From Halomonas sp. NO4 (GTDB taxonomy: Bacteria; Pseudomonadota; Gammaproteobacteria; Pseudomonadales; Halomonadaceae), in contig NZ_WHMA01000012.1 in the NCBI RefSeq assembly GCF_010994375.1, positions 10,914 through 74,913 of the forward strand: 64,000 bases of DNA. Reading direction: 5' to 3'. Of the stretch, positions 17,139 through 24,784 are shown one piece after another. How positions within the stretch are numbered: position 1 is the stretch's first letter; the number at the start of each line of letters is the position of its first letter. The translations under genes and the position numbers were made by a program. The notes below the pieces were generated by a model, which searched no databases, was not told the origin of the DNA, and was given only the letters and a program-made list of their open reading frames with translations.

Positions 17139-18572
17139 ATGTCCCGTGACACCCCTCACACCGCCCTGCTCGACCCCCTGGCCGAACGGCTGGGGGAGCG
17201 CGGCCTGCTTCGTGAACCCGAGGCCATGACCCGCTACGTGGCCGACTGGGCCGGCGACCGCCTGGGCGAGCCGCTGGCCGTGGCACGCCCCGCCACCACC
17301 GACGAGGTGGCCGAGACGGTTCGCCTGTGCCACGAACACGGCGTGGCCATATCACCCCAGGGCGGGCACAGCGGCCTGGTGGGCGGCGCCCTGCCGGCCA
17401 ACGACGGCAGCGAGCTGGTGATCAGCCTGGAGCGGATGAACCGCATCCGCGAGATCGACCCCGTCAACTTCACCCTGACCGTGGACGCGGGCTGCATTCT
17501 CGAGAGCGTCAAGGAGGCCGCCGCCGAGCACGACTGCGACTTCCCGCTATCGCTGGGCGCCCAGGGCAGCTGCCAGATCGGTGGCAACATCGCCACCAAC
17601 GCTGGCGGGCTCAACGTGCTGCGCTACGGCATGATGCGTGAGCTGGTGCTGGGCCTCGAAGCGGTGCTGCCCGACGGGCGCATCTGGGATGGCCTCACCC
17701 GCCTGCACAAGGACAACCGCGGCTATGCGCTGGAGCAGCTCTTCCTGGGCAGCGAAGGGACGCTGGGCATCGTCACCGGTGCGGTGCTCAAGCTCACGCC
17801 GCGCCCGGACCAGAGCCGCACCGCCCTGCTCGGGCTGCCCTCGGTGGCAGCGGTAGTCGAGCTCTACGGCCTGGCACGTCGCGGCTGCAGCGACCTGCTC
17901 ACCGCCTTCGAACTGATCCCCCGGCGCTGCATCGAGCTCGCCATGGAGGCCACGCCCGCGCTCAGCGACCCCATGGACGACGCCCACCCCTGGTACGTGC
18001 TGATGGAGGTGGCCGCCACCGGCCCGGTCGATCTCGATGCCATGATCGAAGGGCTTTTCGAACGGGGCATGGAACGCGGCCTGGTGCTCGACGGCGCGCT
18101 CGGCTCGAGCGAGGCCCAGGCGCAGCAGCTGTGGCAGTTCCGCGAGAGCATGCTGGAGGGCCAGCGGCGCCGCGGCGAGCACCTGCGTACCGACATAGCG
18201 GTGCCCATCTCGGCGATCCCCGACTTCGTCGCCCGCGCCAGCGACGCGGTGATGGCGCAGTCCCCCGATTGCGAGATCATCGCCTACGGCCACGTCGGCG
18301 ACGGCAACCTGCACTTCAACATCCTGCCGCCGCGGGACCTGGCCGAGGGCGACAAGCGCGATCATCTACACGAGCTGGAAACCACCCTGTTCGCGGTGCT
18401 CGACGACTTCGCAGGAAGCATCAGCGCCGAGCACGGCATCGGGCGCACCAAGCAAGCCGCCTACCTGGCGCGCCTCTCGCCGGTGGAGCGCGAGCTCGTC
18501 GAGGGCATCAAGGCGCTATTCGACCCGCAGGACCTGATGAACCCGGGGCGCATCCTGCCCGCCCGGCACTGA
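17139..18572 (+). CDS. FAD-linked oxidase, D-2-hydroxyacid dehydrogenase type
   Basis: A 477-residue protein with a PCMH-type FAD domain (residues about 35-215; QGGHSGLVGGALP, LSLGAQGSCQIGGNIATNAGG, GSEGTLGIV) and a C-terminal FAD-oxidase domain ending SAEHGIGRTKQ and LMNPGRILP. This is the GlcD/D-2-hydroxyglutarate/D-lactate dehydrogenase family, which passes electrons to the respiratory chain. The ATG lies 1 base after the fuconate-dehydratase stop, with GGAGGAGG just upstream, so the two are tightly coupled. A D-2-hydroxy acid formed by the operon (for example D-lactate) is the likely substrate; the exact one is unknown. Confidence 0.85.
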   Translation: MSRDTPHTALLDPLAERLGERGLLREPEAMTRYVADWAGDRLGEPLAVARPATTDEVAETVRLCHEHGVAISPQGGHSGLVGGALPANDGSELVISLERMNRIREIDPVNFTLTVDAGCILESVKEAAAEHDCDFPLSLGAQGSCQIGGNIATNAGGLNVLRYGMMRELVLGLEAVLPDGRIWDGLTRLHKDNRGYALEQLFLGSEGTLGIVTGAVLKLTPRPDQSRTALLGLPSVAAVVELYGLARRGCSDLLTAFELIPRRCIELAMEATPALSDPMDDAHPWYVLMEVAATGPVDLDAMIEGLFERGMERGLVLDGALGSSEAQAQQLWQFRESMLEGQRRRGEHLRTDIAVPISAIPDFVARASDAVMAQSPDCEIIAYGHVGDGNLHFNILPPRDLAEGDKRDHLHELETTLFAVLDDFAGSISAEHGIGRTKQAAYLARLSPVERELVEGIKALFDPQDLMNPGRILPARH

Positions 18573-18613
18573 TCTCCGCTCCCGCCGGCCCATCGACACG
18601 ATGGGCCGGCGGC

Positions 18614-19384
18614 TCATCCCTGGCGGAACCGCTCGGCAAGCCCGTGAAGGGCGTTCATCAGCAGCAGGGTGTCGACCCCCACGCCGACGAAGGTGCAGCC
18701 CGCCTCGAGGTAGCCTCGCGCCTCACTCTCGTCGACCGTGACGATTCCCGTTGCCTTGCCGGCCGAACGGATGCGCCTGATGGCATCGCCGATGGCGCCG
18801 CGCACCTCGGGATGGCCGGCATCGCCCAGATGCCCCAGCGCCGCGGAGAGATCGGCCGGACCGATGAAGACGCCGTCTACCCCCTCGACGGCGGCGATCG
18901 CCTCGAGGTTGTCGAGCCCGGCACGCGTCTCGACCTGCACCAGCAGGCACATGGCGTCATCGGCCCGGTCCAGGTAGTCGTCCACCCGGCCCCAGCGCGC
19001 CGCCCGCGCCAGCACATGGCCGACCCCGCGCCGCCCGTGGGGCGGGTAGCGCATGGCGTCGACAAGAGCCTGCGCCTGCTCGGCGCTCTCCACCATGGGC
19101 ACCAGCAGGGTCTGCACACCGATGTCCAGGTACTGCTTGATCAGCACCGCCTCGCCCACCGGCGGGCGCACGATGGGCTGAGACGCATAGGGCGCCACGG
19201 CTTGCAACTGGGCAAGCAGGCTCTTCAGGTCATTGGGCGAATGTTCGGCATCGAGAAGCAGCCAGTCGAAGCCCGCGGTGGCGGCCATCTCGGCGGTGTA
19301 GGGGTTGGCGAGCCCCAGCCACAGCCCGGTCTGGGGCTCGCCGGCCTGCAGGCGGCGCTTGAAGGGGTTGTCGGGCAGGGTCAT
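18614..19384 (-). CDS. HpcH/HpaI-family class II aldolase (GarL/HpcH-like)
   Basis: A 256-residue TIM-barrel aldolase. The motif [12 protein letters not shown] is near residue 39, and the substrate-binding arginine of the family is in QPIVRPPVG. The metal ligands are the Glu of QVETRAGL and the Asp of [11 protein letters not shown]. The family splits 2-keto-3-deoxy diacids or sugar acids: 4-hydroxy-2-oxoheptanedioate (HpcH), 5-keto-4-deoxyglucarate (GarL), 2-keto-3-deoxy-L-rhamnonate (RhmA), giving pyruvate plus an aldehyde. It is the last gene of the minus-strand dgo block and is separated from dgoK by 36 bases. A GarR-like reductase is nearby at 22228. Substrate is open. Confidence 0.85.
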   Translation of the reverse strand: MTLPDNPFKRRLQAGEPQTGLWLGLANPYTAEMAATAGFDWLLLDAEHSPNDLKSLLAQLQAVAPYASQPIVRPPVGEAVLIKQYLDIGVQTLLVPMVESAEQAQALVDAMRYPPHGRRGVGHVLARAARWGRVDDYLDRADDAMCLLVQVETRAGLDNLEAIAAVEGVDGVFIGPADLSAALGHLGDAGHPEVRGAIGDAIRRIRSAGKATGIVTVDESEARGYLEAGCTFVGVGVDTLLLMNALHGLAERFRQG

Positions 19385-19420
19385 GGCACCTCTCTTTTCT
19401 TTCTTTGCGTTCGCAGGGAG

Positions 19421-20344
19421 TCAGGCAGAGGCAGCGCGGCGCCGGGCATGCAGGCGGGCAATGCCGGCGAGGCTGGCCACATCGCTGTCGAGGGTGGTCA
19501 CGACGAGATCGCGGCGGCCGCCCAGTGCCTGCCGATAGCGGGCTGCCAACGCCGGGGAGCCGATCAGGGTGACACCGTTGGCGGGGGCGAGAAGATGGTC
19601 CATGGCCGCGATCTCGCTGCCGATCAGCACGCCAGAGAGAAAGCTCCCCACTTGGCCCGCCGCCAGGCCATCGTGAAGATAGCGGCTGCGCGCCTCGAAC
19701 AGCGCATGCAACACGCCCGCCGGATGGCGGGCGGCAGCCAGGCCGCGCTCGAACCCCTCCGCATCGAAGGCGTCCTCAGGGGGCACCGGCTCGCCAAGCA
19801 GGGTATGAAAGCGCACCGCATGGTAGAGCTCCCCGGTGACCAGGGTGGTGAAGTCGACGAGACGGCCGCCCTCGGCACGGATCCACTTGCTGTGGGTGCC
19901 CGGCAGGCAGAACAGACCGCTGTCGCGCCCCGTGAGCGCCAGCCCCCCGAAGGCCTGCACCTCCTCGCCGCGCATCACGTCGACATGTTCGGCCGTCACC
20001 ACCTTGCCGCCCGGCACCAGCCAGGCGTTGGCAAGGCCCGGTGCAGCGGTCAGGTGGGCCGCCAGGGTCTCGGGCGACAGCGGCAGCTCAAGCTGCGCCG
20101 CTTCCGCCCAGCCGCTGCGGGCACCGACCATCCCGGCGAGATAGATCGGCAGCGCCCCTTCCCCACCGGCATCGTGCAACCAGTCACTCAGTTGCTCACG
20201 GCAGTAGTGGGGGAACGCGGCCGCCTCGAGTGCCCGGAGCCCTGCGGCGGAGCGCCGCTCGGCCAGCACCCGGGCCTCGGCATCCGCCAGGAAAGCGCGA
20301 AAGTTGCTCGTGCCCCAGTCGACGGCGATGAAGGCCGGGGTCAT
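19421..20344 (-). CDS. dgoK: 2-dehydro-3-deoxygalactonokinase
   Basis: A 307-residue sugar kinase of the DgoK family. The N-terminal phosphate loop IAVDWGTSNFRAFL is at residues 5-18. Other conserved stretches are GMVGARSGW, MRGEEVQAFGG and LPGTHSKWI. It phosphorylates 2-keto-3-deoxy-D-galactonate with ATP to 2-keto-3-deoxy-6-phosphogalactonate. The ATG overlaps the dgoA stop by 4 bases (ATGA), the usual coupling of kinase and aldolase in the De Ley-Doudoroff pathway. Length and motifs are normal. Confidence 0.93.
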   Translation of the reverse strand: MTPAFIAVDWGTSNFRAFLADAEARVLAERRSAAGLRALEAAAFPHYCREQLSDWLHDAGGEGALPIYLAGMVGARSGWAEAAQLELPLSPETLAAHLTAAPGLANAWLVPGGKVVTAEHVDVMRGEEVQAFGGLALTGRDSGLFCLPGTHSKWIRAEGGRLVDFTTLVTGELYHAVRFHTLLGEPVPPEDAFDAEGFERGLAAARHPAGVLHALFEARSRYLHDGLAAGQVGSFLSGVLIGSEIAAMDHLLAPANGVTLIGSPALAARYRQALGGRRDLVVTTLDSDVASLAGIARLHARRRAASA

Positions 20345-20994
20345 ATCAGCTCCATCGACTGCAACCGCCGCCACTCGGCGACCAGGGCCAGAGCGCGCGC
20401 CTCGATCTCGGGCAGCGAGCGCCCCGGCGCATAGAGGCTGCTGCCCAGGCCGACGCCGGCAATGCCGGCGGCATGCCAGGCCGCCAGGTCGTCGATGTCG
20501 ATGCCACCCACCGCCAGCACCGGCAGTTCCGGCGGCAGCACGGCGCGCATGTCGCGAAAGTAGTCGACGCCCAAGCGACCGGCCGGGAAGAGCTTGAGGG
20601 CGGTGGCGCCGGCACGCGCGGCGGCGAGCGCCTCGGTGGGTGTCATGCAACCGATCAGCGCCACCAGCCCGGCGCCGCGCGCCTCGCGGATCACCGCCGG
20701 GTCGCTGTTGGGCGTCACCAGCAGCGGCGTTTCGAGGCCGGCCAGGCGACGCACCTCCTCGGAGGTCAGCACGGTGCCCGCGCCGACCAGCACCTCGGGC
20801 GGACAGTGCGCCTTGAGGCGGGCGATGCTCTCCCAGGGCTCGGGGGAATTGAGCGGCACCTCGATCAGGCGAATGCCGCACTCCATCAGGGTCTCGGCCA
20901 CCCCGATCACCTCATCGGGCTGCACACCGCGCAGAATGGCCACCAGCGGACAGGCCTCCATGGCCTGCTCGAATGCCTGCATGTTCACACTCAT
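20341..20994 (-). CDS. dgoA: 2-dehydro-3-deoxy-6-phosphogalactonate aldolase
   Basis: A 217-residue class I KDPG/KDPGal aldolase. Catalytic Glu is in LVAILRGVQPDEV/LIEVPLNSP. The Schiff-base lysine is in ATALKLFPAGRLG near residue 131, and GGID near 160 and GLGSSLYAPG near 180 bind phosphate. It cleaves 2-keto-3-deoxy-6-phosphogalactonate to pyruvate and glyceraldehyde 3-phosphate. The ATG at 20994 has a perfect AGGAGG; earlier in-frame starts lie inside dgoD and are not used. Middle gene of dgoD-dgoA-dgoK. Confidence 0.93.
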   Translation of the reverse strand: MSVNMQAFEQAMEACPLVAILRGVQPDEVIGVAETLMECGIRLIEVPLNSPEPWESIARLKAHCPPEVLVGAGTVLTSEEVRRLAGLETPLLVTPNSDPAVIREARGAGLVALIGCMTPTEALAAARAGATALKLFPAGRLGVDYFRDMRAVLPPELPVLAVGGIDIDDLAAWHAAGIAGVGLGSSLYAPGRSLPEIEARALALVAEWRRLQSMELI

Positions 20995-21014
20995 CGCGCC
21001 TCCTCCCGGTTGAC

Positions 21015-22163
21015 TCACCATTCGGCGACGGAGCCGTCGGTGTGCTGCCACAGCGGGTTGCGCCAGCGATGCCCCACCGCGGCGCGCTCCTCGACGAAGG
21101 CCTCGTTGATCTCCACGCCCAGGCCCGGCCCTTCGGGAATGCGGCAGAAGCCTTCCTCGATGGCCAGAGCGCTCTTGTCCACCAGATAGTCGAGCACGTC
21201 GTTGTCCCGATTGTAGTGGATGCCCATGCTCTGCTCCTGGATGAAGGCGTTGTGACAGACGGCATCCAGCTGCAGCGAGGCGGCCAGGGCCAAGGGGCCG
21301 AGTGGACAGTGCGGCGCCAGGGCCACGTCATGGCAGGAGGCCAGGCCAGCAATGCGCAGTGCCTCGCTGATGCCGCCGCAGTGGGAGAGGTCGGGCTGGA
21401 CGATGTCGACCATGCCGTCGGCAAGCAGGTCGCGGAATTCGAAGCGGGTGAACAGCCGCTCGCCGGTGGCGATGGGATAGCCCAGACCGCCGGCAATGTG
21501 CTTGAGCGCCGGCAGGTGCTCGGGCAGCACGGGCTCCTCCACGAACATCGGATGGAACGGCTCCAGCTCGCGCAGCAGCGCCTTGGCCATGGGCCGGTGC
21601 ACCCGGCCGTGAAAGTCGACGGCGATGCCCACTTCCGGCCCCACGGCCTGGCGCGCCTCGGCCAGGCGGGCCACGGCTTCGTCGATGCGCGCATGGGAGT
21701 CGACGATGGCCATCTCCGCCGTCCCGTTCATCTTGAAGGCGGTAAAGCCCTGCTCGATCAGCTCGTGGGCACCCAGCCCCACGTCCGCCGGCCGATCACC
21801 GCCGGTCCAGGCGTACATGCGCATGCGCTCGCGACAGGCGCCGCCCAGCAGCTGATGCACCGGCACACCCAGGTCGCGCCCCTTCAGATCCCACAGTGCC
21901 TGATCGATACCGGCAATGGCGCTCATCAGGATCGGCCCGCCACGGTAGAACCCGCCGCGATAGAGGCGGTTCCAGTGGTGCTCGATGCGGTGCGGGTCTT
22001 CGCCAATTAGCAGGTCGGCAAGCTCGTGAACCGCGGCCTCCACGGTAGCCGCGCGCCCCTCGATCACCGGCTCGCCCCAGCCGTAGGCGCCCTCGTCGGT
22101 CTCGATCTTGAGGAACAGCCAGCGCGGGGGAACCTGCCAGGTCCTGAGTCGCGTGATCTTCAT
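21015..22163 (-). CDS. dgoD: D-galactonate dehydratase
   Basis: A 382-residue enolase-superfamily enzyme. It has the DgoD residues: the metal ligands in IAVDFHGRVHRP (Asp and His), FVEEPVLPEH and ATGERLFTRF, and the base His in LAPHCPLGPLA. It dehydrates D-galactonate to 2-keto-3-deoxy-D-galactonate, the substrate for dgoK and dgoA just downstream. GGAGGTA precedes the ATG. The promoter region holds two copies of the shared island motif (22201-22222), so its expression should respond to the same regulator as the operons at 1932 and 14645. Confidence 0.93.
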   Translation of the reverse strand: MKITRLRTWQVPPRWLFLKIETDEGAYGWGEPVIEGRAATVEAAVHELADLLIGEDPHRIEHHWNRLYRGGFYRGGPILMSAIAGIDQALWDLKGRDLGVPVHQLLGGACRERMRMYAWTGGDRPADVGLGAHELIEQGFTAFKMNGTAEMAIVDSHARIDEAVARLAEARQAVGPEVGIAVDFHGRVHRPMAKALLRELEPFHPMFVEEPVLPEHLPALKHIAGGLGYPIATGERLFTRFEFRDLLADGMVDIVQPDLSHCGGISEALRIAGLASCHDVALAPHCPLGPLALAASLQLDAVCHNAFIQEQSMGIHYNRDNDVLDYLVDKSALAIEEGFCRIPEGPGLGVEINEAFVEERAAVGHRWRNPLWQHTDGSVAEW

Positions 22164-22200
22164 GGGTACCTCCTGCCGGTCAATCGATCGCTGTTAAAGT

Positions 22201-22222
22201 GTATGACAACATGACAGGTATC
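22201..22222. promoter_or_regulatory. Putative GntR operator, site C (two half sites) upstream of dgoD
   Basis: GTATGACA at 22201-22208 and ATGACAGGTATC at 22211-22222 lie in tandem 38 bases before the dgoD start, inside the 64-base gap between dgoD and the upstream GarR-like gene. The second copy contains the 11-mer exactly shared with site B. The gap is so small that binding would probably block dgoD transcription directly. Inference from motif and position only. Confidence 0.5.
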
Positions 22223-22227
22223 ACACT

Positions 22228-23115
22228 TCAGTCGCTCTCGTCTCGCCCCTTTGCCAGTTCGTCGATCAGCTCGGGCACCGTGAGGCCTGACGACTCGAAG
22301 GCCGCATAGCGTGCCTGCACCGCTCCGGCCACCTCGCCCGGCGCCCCCAGCTCTTCCGCCGTCGCGTGGTAGTAGCCGAGGTCCTTGCTGGCGTTGGCCA
22401 CGCTGAAGCGAAAGGCGGAAGGGTCACCGTGCTCGATGAAGGGCCGCAGGCGCTCGAGGATCACCCCGGCACCGGCCCCCTGGCCGAGCACCTCGAGCAG
22501 GGCGGCATCCGCGATGCCGGCACGTCGAGACGCGGCCGTGGCCTCGGCAAGCACCGCCGAGAACCCCAGCGAGACGAAATTGTGCACCAGCTTCAGGGTG
22601 TGCCCGGCCCCGGTGTCACCGGCTCGGGTGATGGTCTCGGCAAAGCACGCCAGCAGCGGCTGCCACTCCTCGAACAGCGTCGGCGATGCGCCCACGATCA
22701 GGTTGAGGCGCCCCTCGGCGGCCTCCTTGGGGGTGCGGGTCATGGCTGCATCCATGAAGCGCCCGCCCGCCGCCACCACCCGTTCGGCGACCCGCGCCGT
22801 GGAACTCGGCAACGCCGTGGAGCAGTCGATGACCACAGTGCCCGGTGCCAGCCCTTCGAGCACGCCGTCTGGCGCGAAGAGCACGGCTTCAACCTGGGGC
22901 GAGCCCGTCACGCACAAGAGCACCACCTCAGCGGACTCGGCCACCGCTCGTGCCGTGGTGTGTCTCTCAGCCCCCGCCGCGAGCAGATCCTCCACCGGCT
23001 GGTTGCCGGGGTGATCGAGAAAGTGCAGCCGATGGCCGGTTTTCAGGAGATTGCTGGCAATACCGTGGCCCATCAGGCCCACGCCGATCATGCCGACTTG
23101 CCGTGACTCGCTCAT
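22228..23115 (-). CDS. 3-hydroxyacid dehydrogenase family protein (GarR/GlxR-like)
   Basis: A 295-residue beta-hydroxyacid dehydrogenase. The Rossmann motif GVGLMGHGIASNLLKTGH is at residues about 9-26, substrate loop CSTALPSSTARVAERV near 115, and the catalytic lysine in GAGHTLKLVHNFVS near 170. The family includes tartronate-semialdehyde reductase (GarR), 3-hydroxyisobutyrate dehydrogenase and glyoxylate reductase. Beside a GarL-like aldolase, a tartronate-semialdehyde reductase role is attractive, but no glucarate or galactarate dehydratase is certain in the window. GGGAG lies before the ATG; earlier in-frame starts run into the opposite-strand gene and are not supported. Confidence 0.8.
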   Translation of the reverse strand: MSESRQVGMIGVGLMGHGIASNLLKTGHRLHFLDHPGNQPVEDLLAAGAERHTTARAVAESAEVVLLCVTGSPQVEAVLFAPDGVLEGLAPGTVVIDCSTALPSSTARVAERVVAAGGRFMDAAMTRTPKEAAEGRLNLIVGASPTLFEEWQPLLACFAETITRAGDTGAGHTLKLVHNFVSLGFSAVLAEATAASRRAGIADAALLEVLGQGAGAGVILERLRPFIEHGDPSAFRFSVANASKDLGYYHATAEELGAPGEVAGAVQARYAAFESSGLTVPELIDELAKGRDESD

Positions 23116-23187
23116 GTTTCGCTCCCGCAGTGGAAATGTACGCACAAAGCCCGCACCATCCTCGAATGGCAGACACCCGGAGGCAAG

Positions 23188-23601
23188 ATGTCGCTGAACA
23201 CCCCCGCCCTGGCCATTGCCCGCACGCGGCTGGTCGCCGTCTACGGCACCCTGAAACACGGCCTGCGCAATCACCACTGGCTGGCCGGGGCGGAGCCCCT
23301 CGGCAAAGATCACCTGACCGCCATCACCCTCTATGACCTGGGCCCCTGCCCCGGCGCCAAGCGCGAACCCTCTTCAGGCATCGATGTGGAGGTGTATCGC
23401 GTCAACCTGCGCCAGATGGCCGCTCTTGACCGTCTGGAGGGCTACCACCCGCCGGCCCCGGCCCAGGGCGACTATGACCGGATCGTGCTCACCACGCGCT
23501 ACGGCCCTGCCTGGGTCTACCTCTACAACCATACCGTGGCCGACTGCCCGGTGATTCGCCAGGGCGGTTGGCCCGCGCACCGCCAACAAGCGGTTGAGTG
23601 A
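23188..23601 (+). CDS. Gamma-glutamylcyclotransferase-like (AIG2/GGCT fold) protein
   Basis: A 137-residue protein of the AIG2/GGCT family. The signature LVAVYGTLKHGLRNHH is near residue 15, and the family glutamate-bearing segment lies around LDRLEGYHPP near residue 80. Such small proteins act on gamma-glutamyl amines or amides and release 5-oxoproline. GGAGG precedes the ATG. It is divergent from the sugar-acid island and convergent with tRNA-Ala; no partner is evident. It could be a housekeeping gene marking the island edge. Confidence 0.78.
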   Translation: MSLNTPALAIARTRLVAVYGTLKHGLRNHHWLAGAEPLGKDHLTAITLYDLGPCPGAKREPSSGIDVEVYRVNLRQMAALDRLEGYHPPAPAQGDYDRIVLTTRYGPAWVYLYNHTVADCPVIRQGGWPAHRQQAVE

Positions 23602-23724
23602 GCCGTGATGGCCGCCCCACGGATGGCGACCCCGGCAGCTGCCTGCCAGGTCGAGGAAGTCAGGAGATGGAGGCAGTCAGGGGGAAGGAAGAATGCAGGA
23701 AGCTGGCCGCGATCGCGGCACACG

Positions 23725-23757
23725 AAAAAGCCGCCTGGCGGAGTACGCCAAGCGGCT
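23725..23757 (-). terminator. Rho-independent terminator of tRNA-Ala
   Basis: On the minus strand a 12-base-arm hairpin with one mismatch (AGCCGCTTGGCG, loop TACTC, CGCCAGGCGGCT) is followed by TTTTT. It begins 18 bases after the tRNA 3' end. Confidence 0.88.
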
Positions 23758-23774
23758 GATTCGACATGTCTTGT

Positions 23775-23850
23775 TGGTGGAGCCTAGCGGGATCGAACCG
23801 CTGACCTCAACACTGCCAGTGTTGCGCTCTCCCAGCTGAGCTAAGGCCCC
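23775..23850 (-). tRNA. tRNA-Ala (anticodon GGC)
   Basis: A 76-base cloverleaf on the minus strand, beginning GGGGCCTTAGCTCAGCTGG and ending GGCTCCACCA. Acceptor GGGGCCT pairs with AGGCTCC apart from the usual wobble, the anticodon loop is CTGGCAG, and the T loop is GGTTCGATCCC. CCA is encoded. It has its own promoter and terminator. Confidence 0.96.
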
Positions 23851-23881
23851 ACGCTATCTCGCCTCGGCGAGAACGAGACGC

Positions 23882-23909
23882 ATACTACCACCTCGGTTTT
23901 CGGCGTCAA
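23882..23909 (-). promoter_or_regulatory. Sigma70-type promoter of tRNA-Ala
   Basis: On the minus strand TTGACG and TAGTAT are separated by 16 bases, and the -10 is about 31 bases before the tRNA 5' end. Close to consensus. Confidence 0.7.
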
Positions 23910-24082
23910 GCGCACGGGCGATTTTTCTTGCGGCTCGTGCGCATTTCTTGATGCCCCACGGATTGCGAAGCCTGACTAATTTTCCTTGGTTGCCGACTGT
24001 GGCAAGCTTGGCAACCGGTAGCGCGATGCCCTACCCCAGGCCGCCGAGGCTTCCACCCCGTCAACGCCGAGGAGCGTCAGCA

Positions 24083-24730
24083 TTGATCAAGGTTCTTATC
24101 GTCGACGATCACCATCTGGTGCGCACCAGCCTTGCGCGCCTACTGGACGGTGAGGATGACCTGCAGGTAATCGGCGAGGCCGCGAGCGGCGAGGAGGCCA
24201 TCACCCTGAGTCGAAGCCTAAGGCCGGACGTGGTGCTGATGGACCTGCGCATGCCGGGAATCGGCGGGCTGGAAGCCACGCGCAAGATCGTACGCGGCGA
24301 CCCGGATGTACGAGTACTCGCCCTGACCGGTTTCATGGAGGACAGCTTCGCCCAGCGCCTGCTGGAAGCCGGCGCCGGCGGCTTCATCAGCAAGGAGACC
24401 CAGGTCTCCGACATGGTCGACGCCGTGCGCAGCGTCTTCGCCGGTCGCCGCTACATCAGCGCCGACATCGCGCAGCGCCTGGTGCTGGCGCGTTTCGATC
24501 CCGACGAGAACCCCTTCGACCAGCTCTCCCATCGCGAACTGCAGGTGGCGATGATGATCGTCAACTGCCAACGAGTGGCCGAGATTTCCGACCGTCTCTT
24601 CCTGAGCCCCAAGACGGTCAACACCTACCGCTACCGAATCTTCGAGAAGCTCGGCGTGGAAACGGACGTGGAACTGACCCACCTCGGGCTGCGCTACGGC
24701 CTGGTGGCCGGCTTCGACAGCCCCCCCTGA
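24083..24730 (+). CDS. gacA: Response regulator GacA/UvrY
   Basis: A 215-residue NarL/FixJ-type response regulator. The receiver domain (residues 1-120) has the acidic pair in LIVDDHH, the phospho-Asp in VVLMDLRMPG, and the lysine in FISKET. A LuxR-type helix-turn-helix follows (SHRELQV to SPKTVNTYRYRIFEKLGV). It is the partner of the GacS/BarA kinase and activates the Csr/Rsm small RNAs. The start is TTG with GAGGAG 8 bases upstream; the protein then begins IKVLIVDDHH as in other GacA proteins, and there is no ATG in register nearby. Followed by uvrC, the usual gammaproteobacterial order. Confidence 0.94.
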   Translation: MIKVLIVDDHHLVRTSLARLLDGEDDLQVIGEAASGEEAITLSRSLRPDVVLMDLRMPGIGGLEATRKIVRGDPDVRVLALTGFMEDSFAQRLLEAGAGGFISKETQVSDMVDAVRSVFAGRRYISADIAQRLVLARFDPDENPFDQLSHRELQVAMMIVNCQRVAEISDRLFLSPKTVNTYRYRIFEKLGVETDVELTHLGLRYGLVAGFDSPP

Positions 24731-24784
24731 GGCCGCGCATCTGTTACGCTAGTGGCTTCTCCACCACGCGTTACCACTTGCACG

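Noticed and set aside
15251-17152. A 633-codon open frame on the minus strand across the FAH-FucD operon
   Set aside because: It is antisense to two genes with clear catalytic motifs, has low-complexity Gly/Val/His/Arg composition, and is a normal by-product of high GC content.
18131-20434. A 767-codon plus-strand open frame running from the FAD oxidase into the HpcH and DgoK region
   Set aside because: It crosses three well-supported genes out of frame or antisense and shows no domain.
1-23115. The sugar-acid island as a recent mobile island
   Set aside because: No integrase, transposase, direct-repeat borders or shift in base composition is visible; the gene set alone does not prove transfer.
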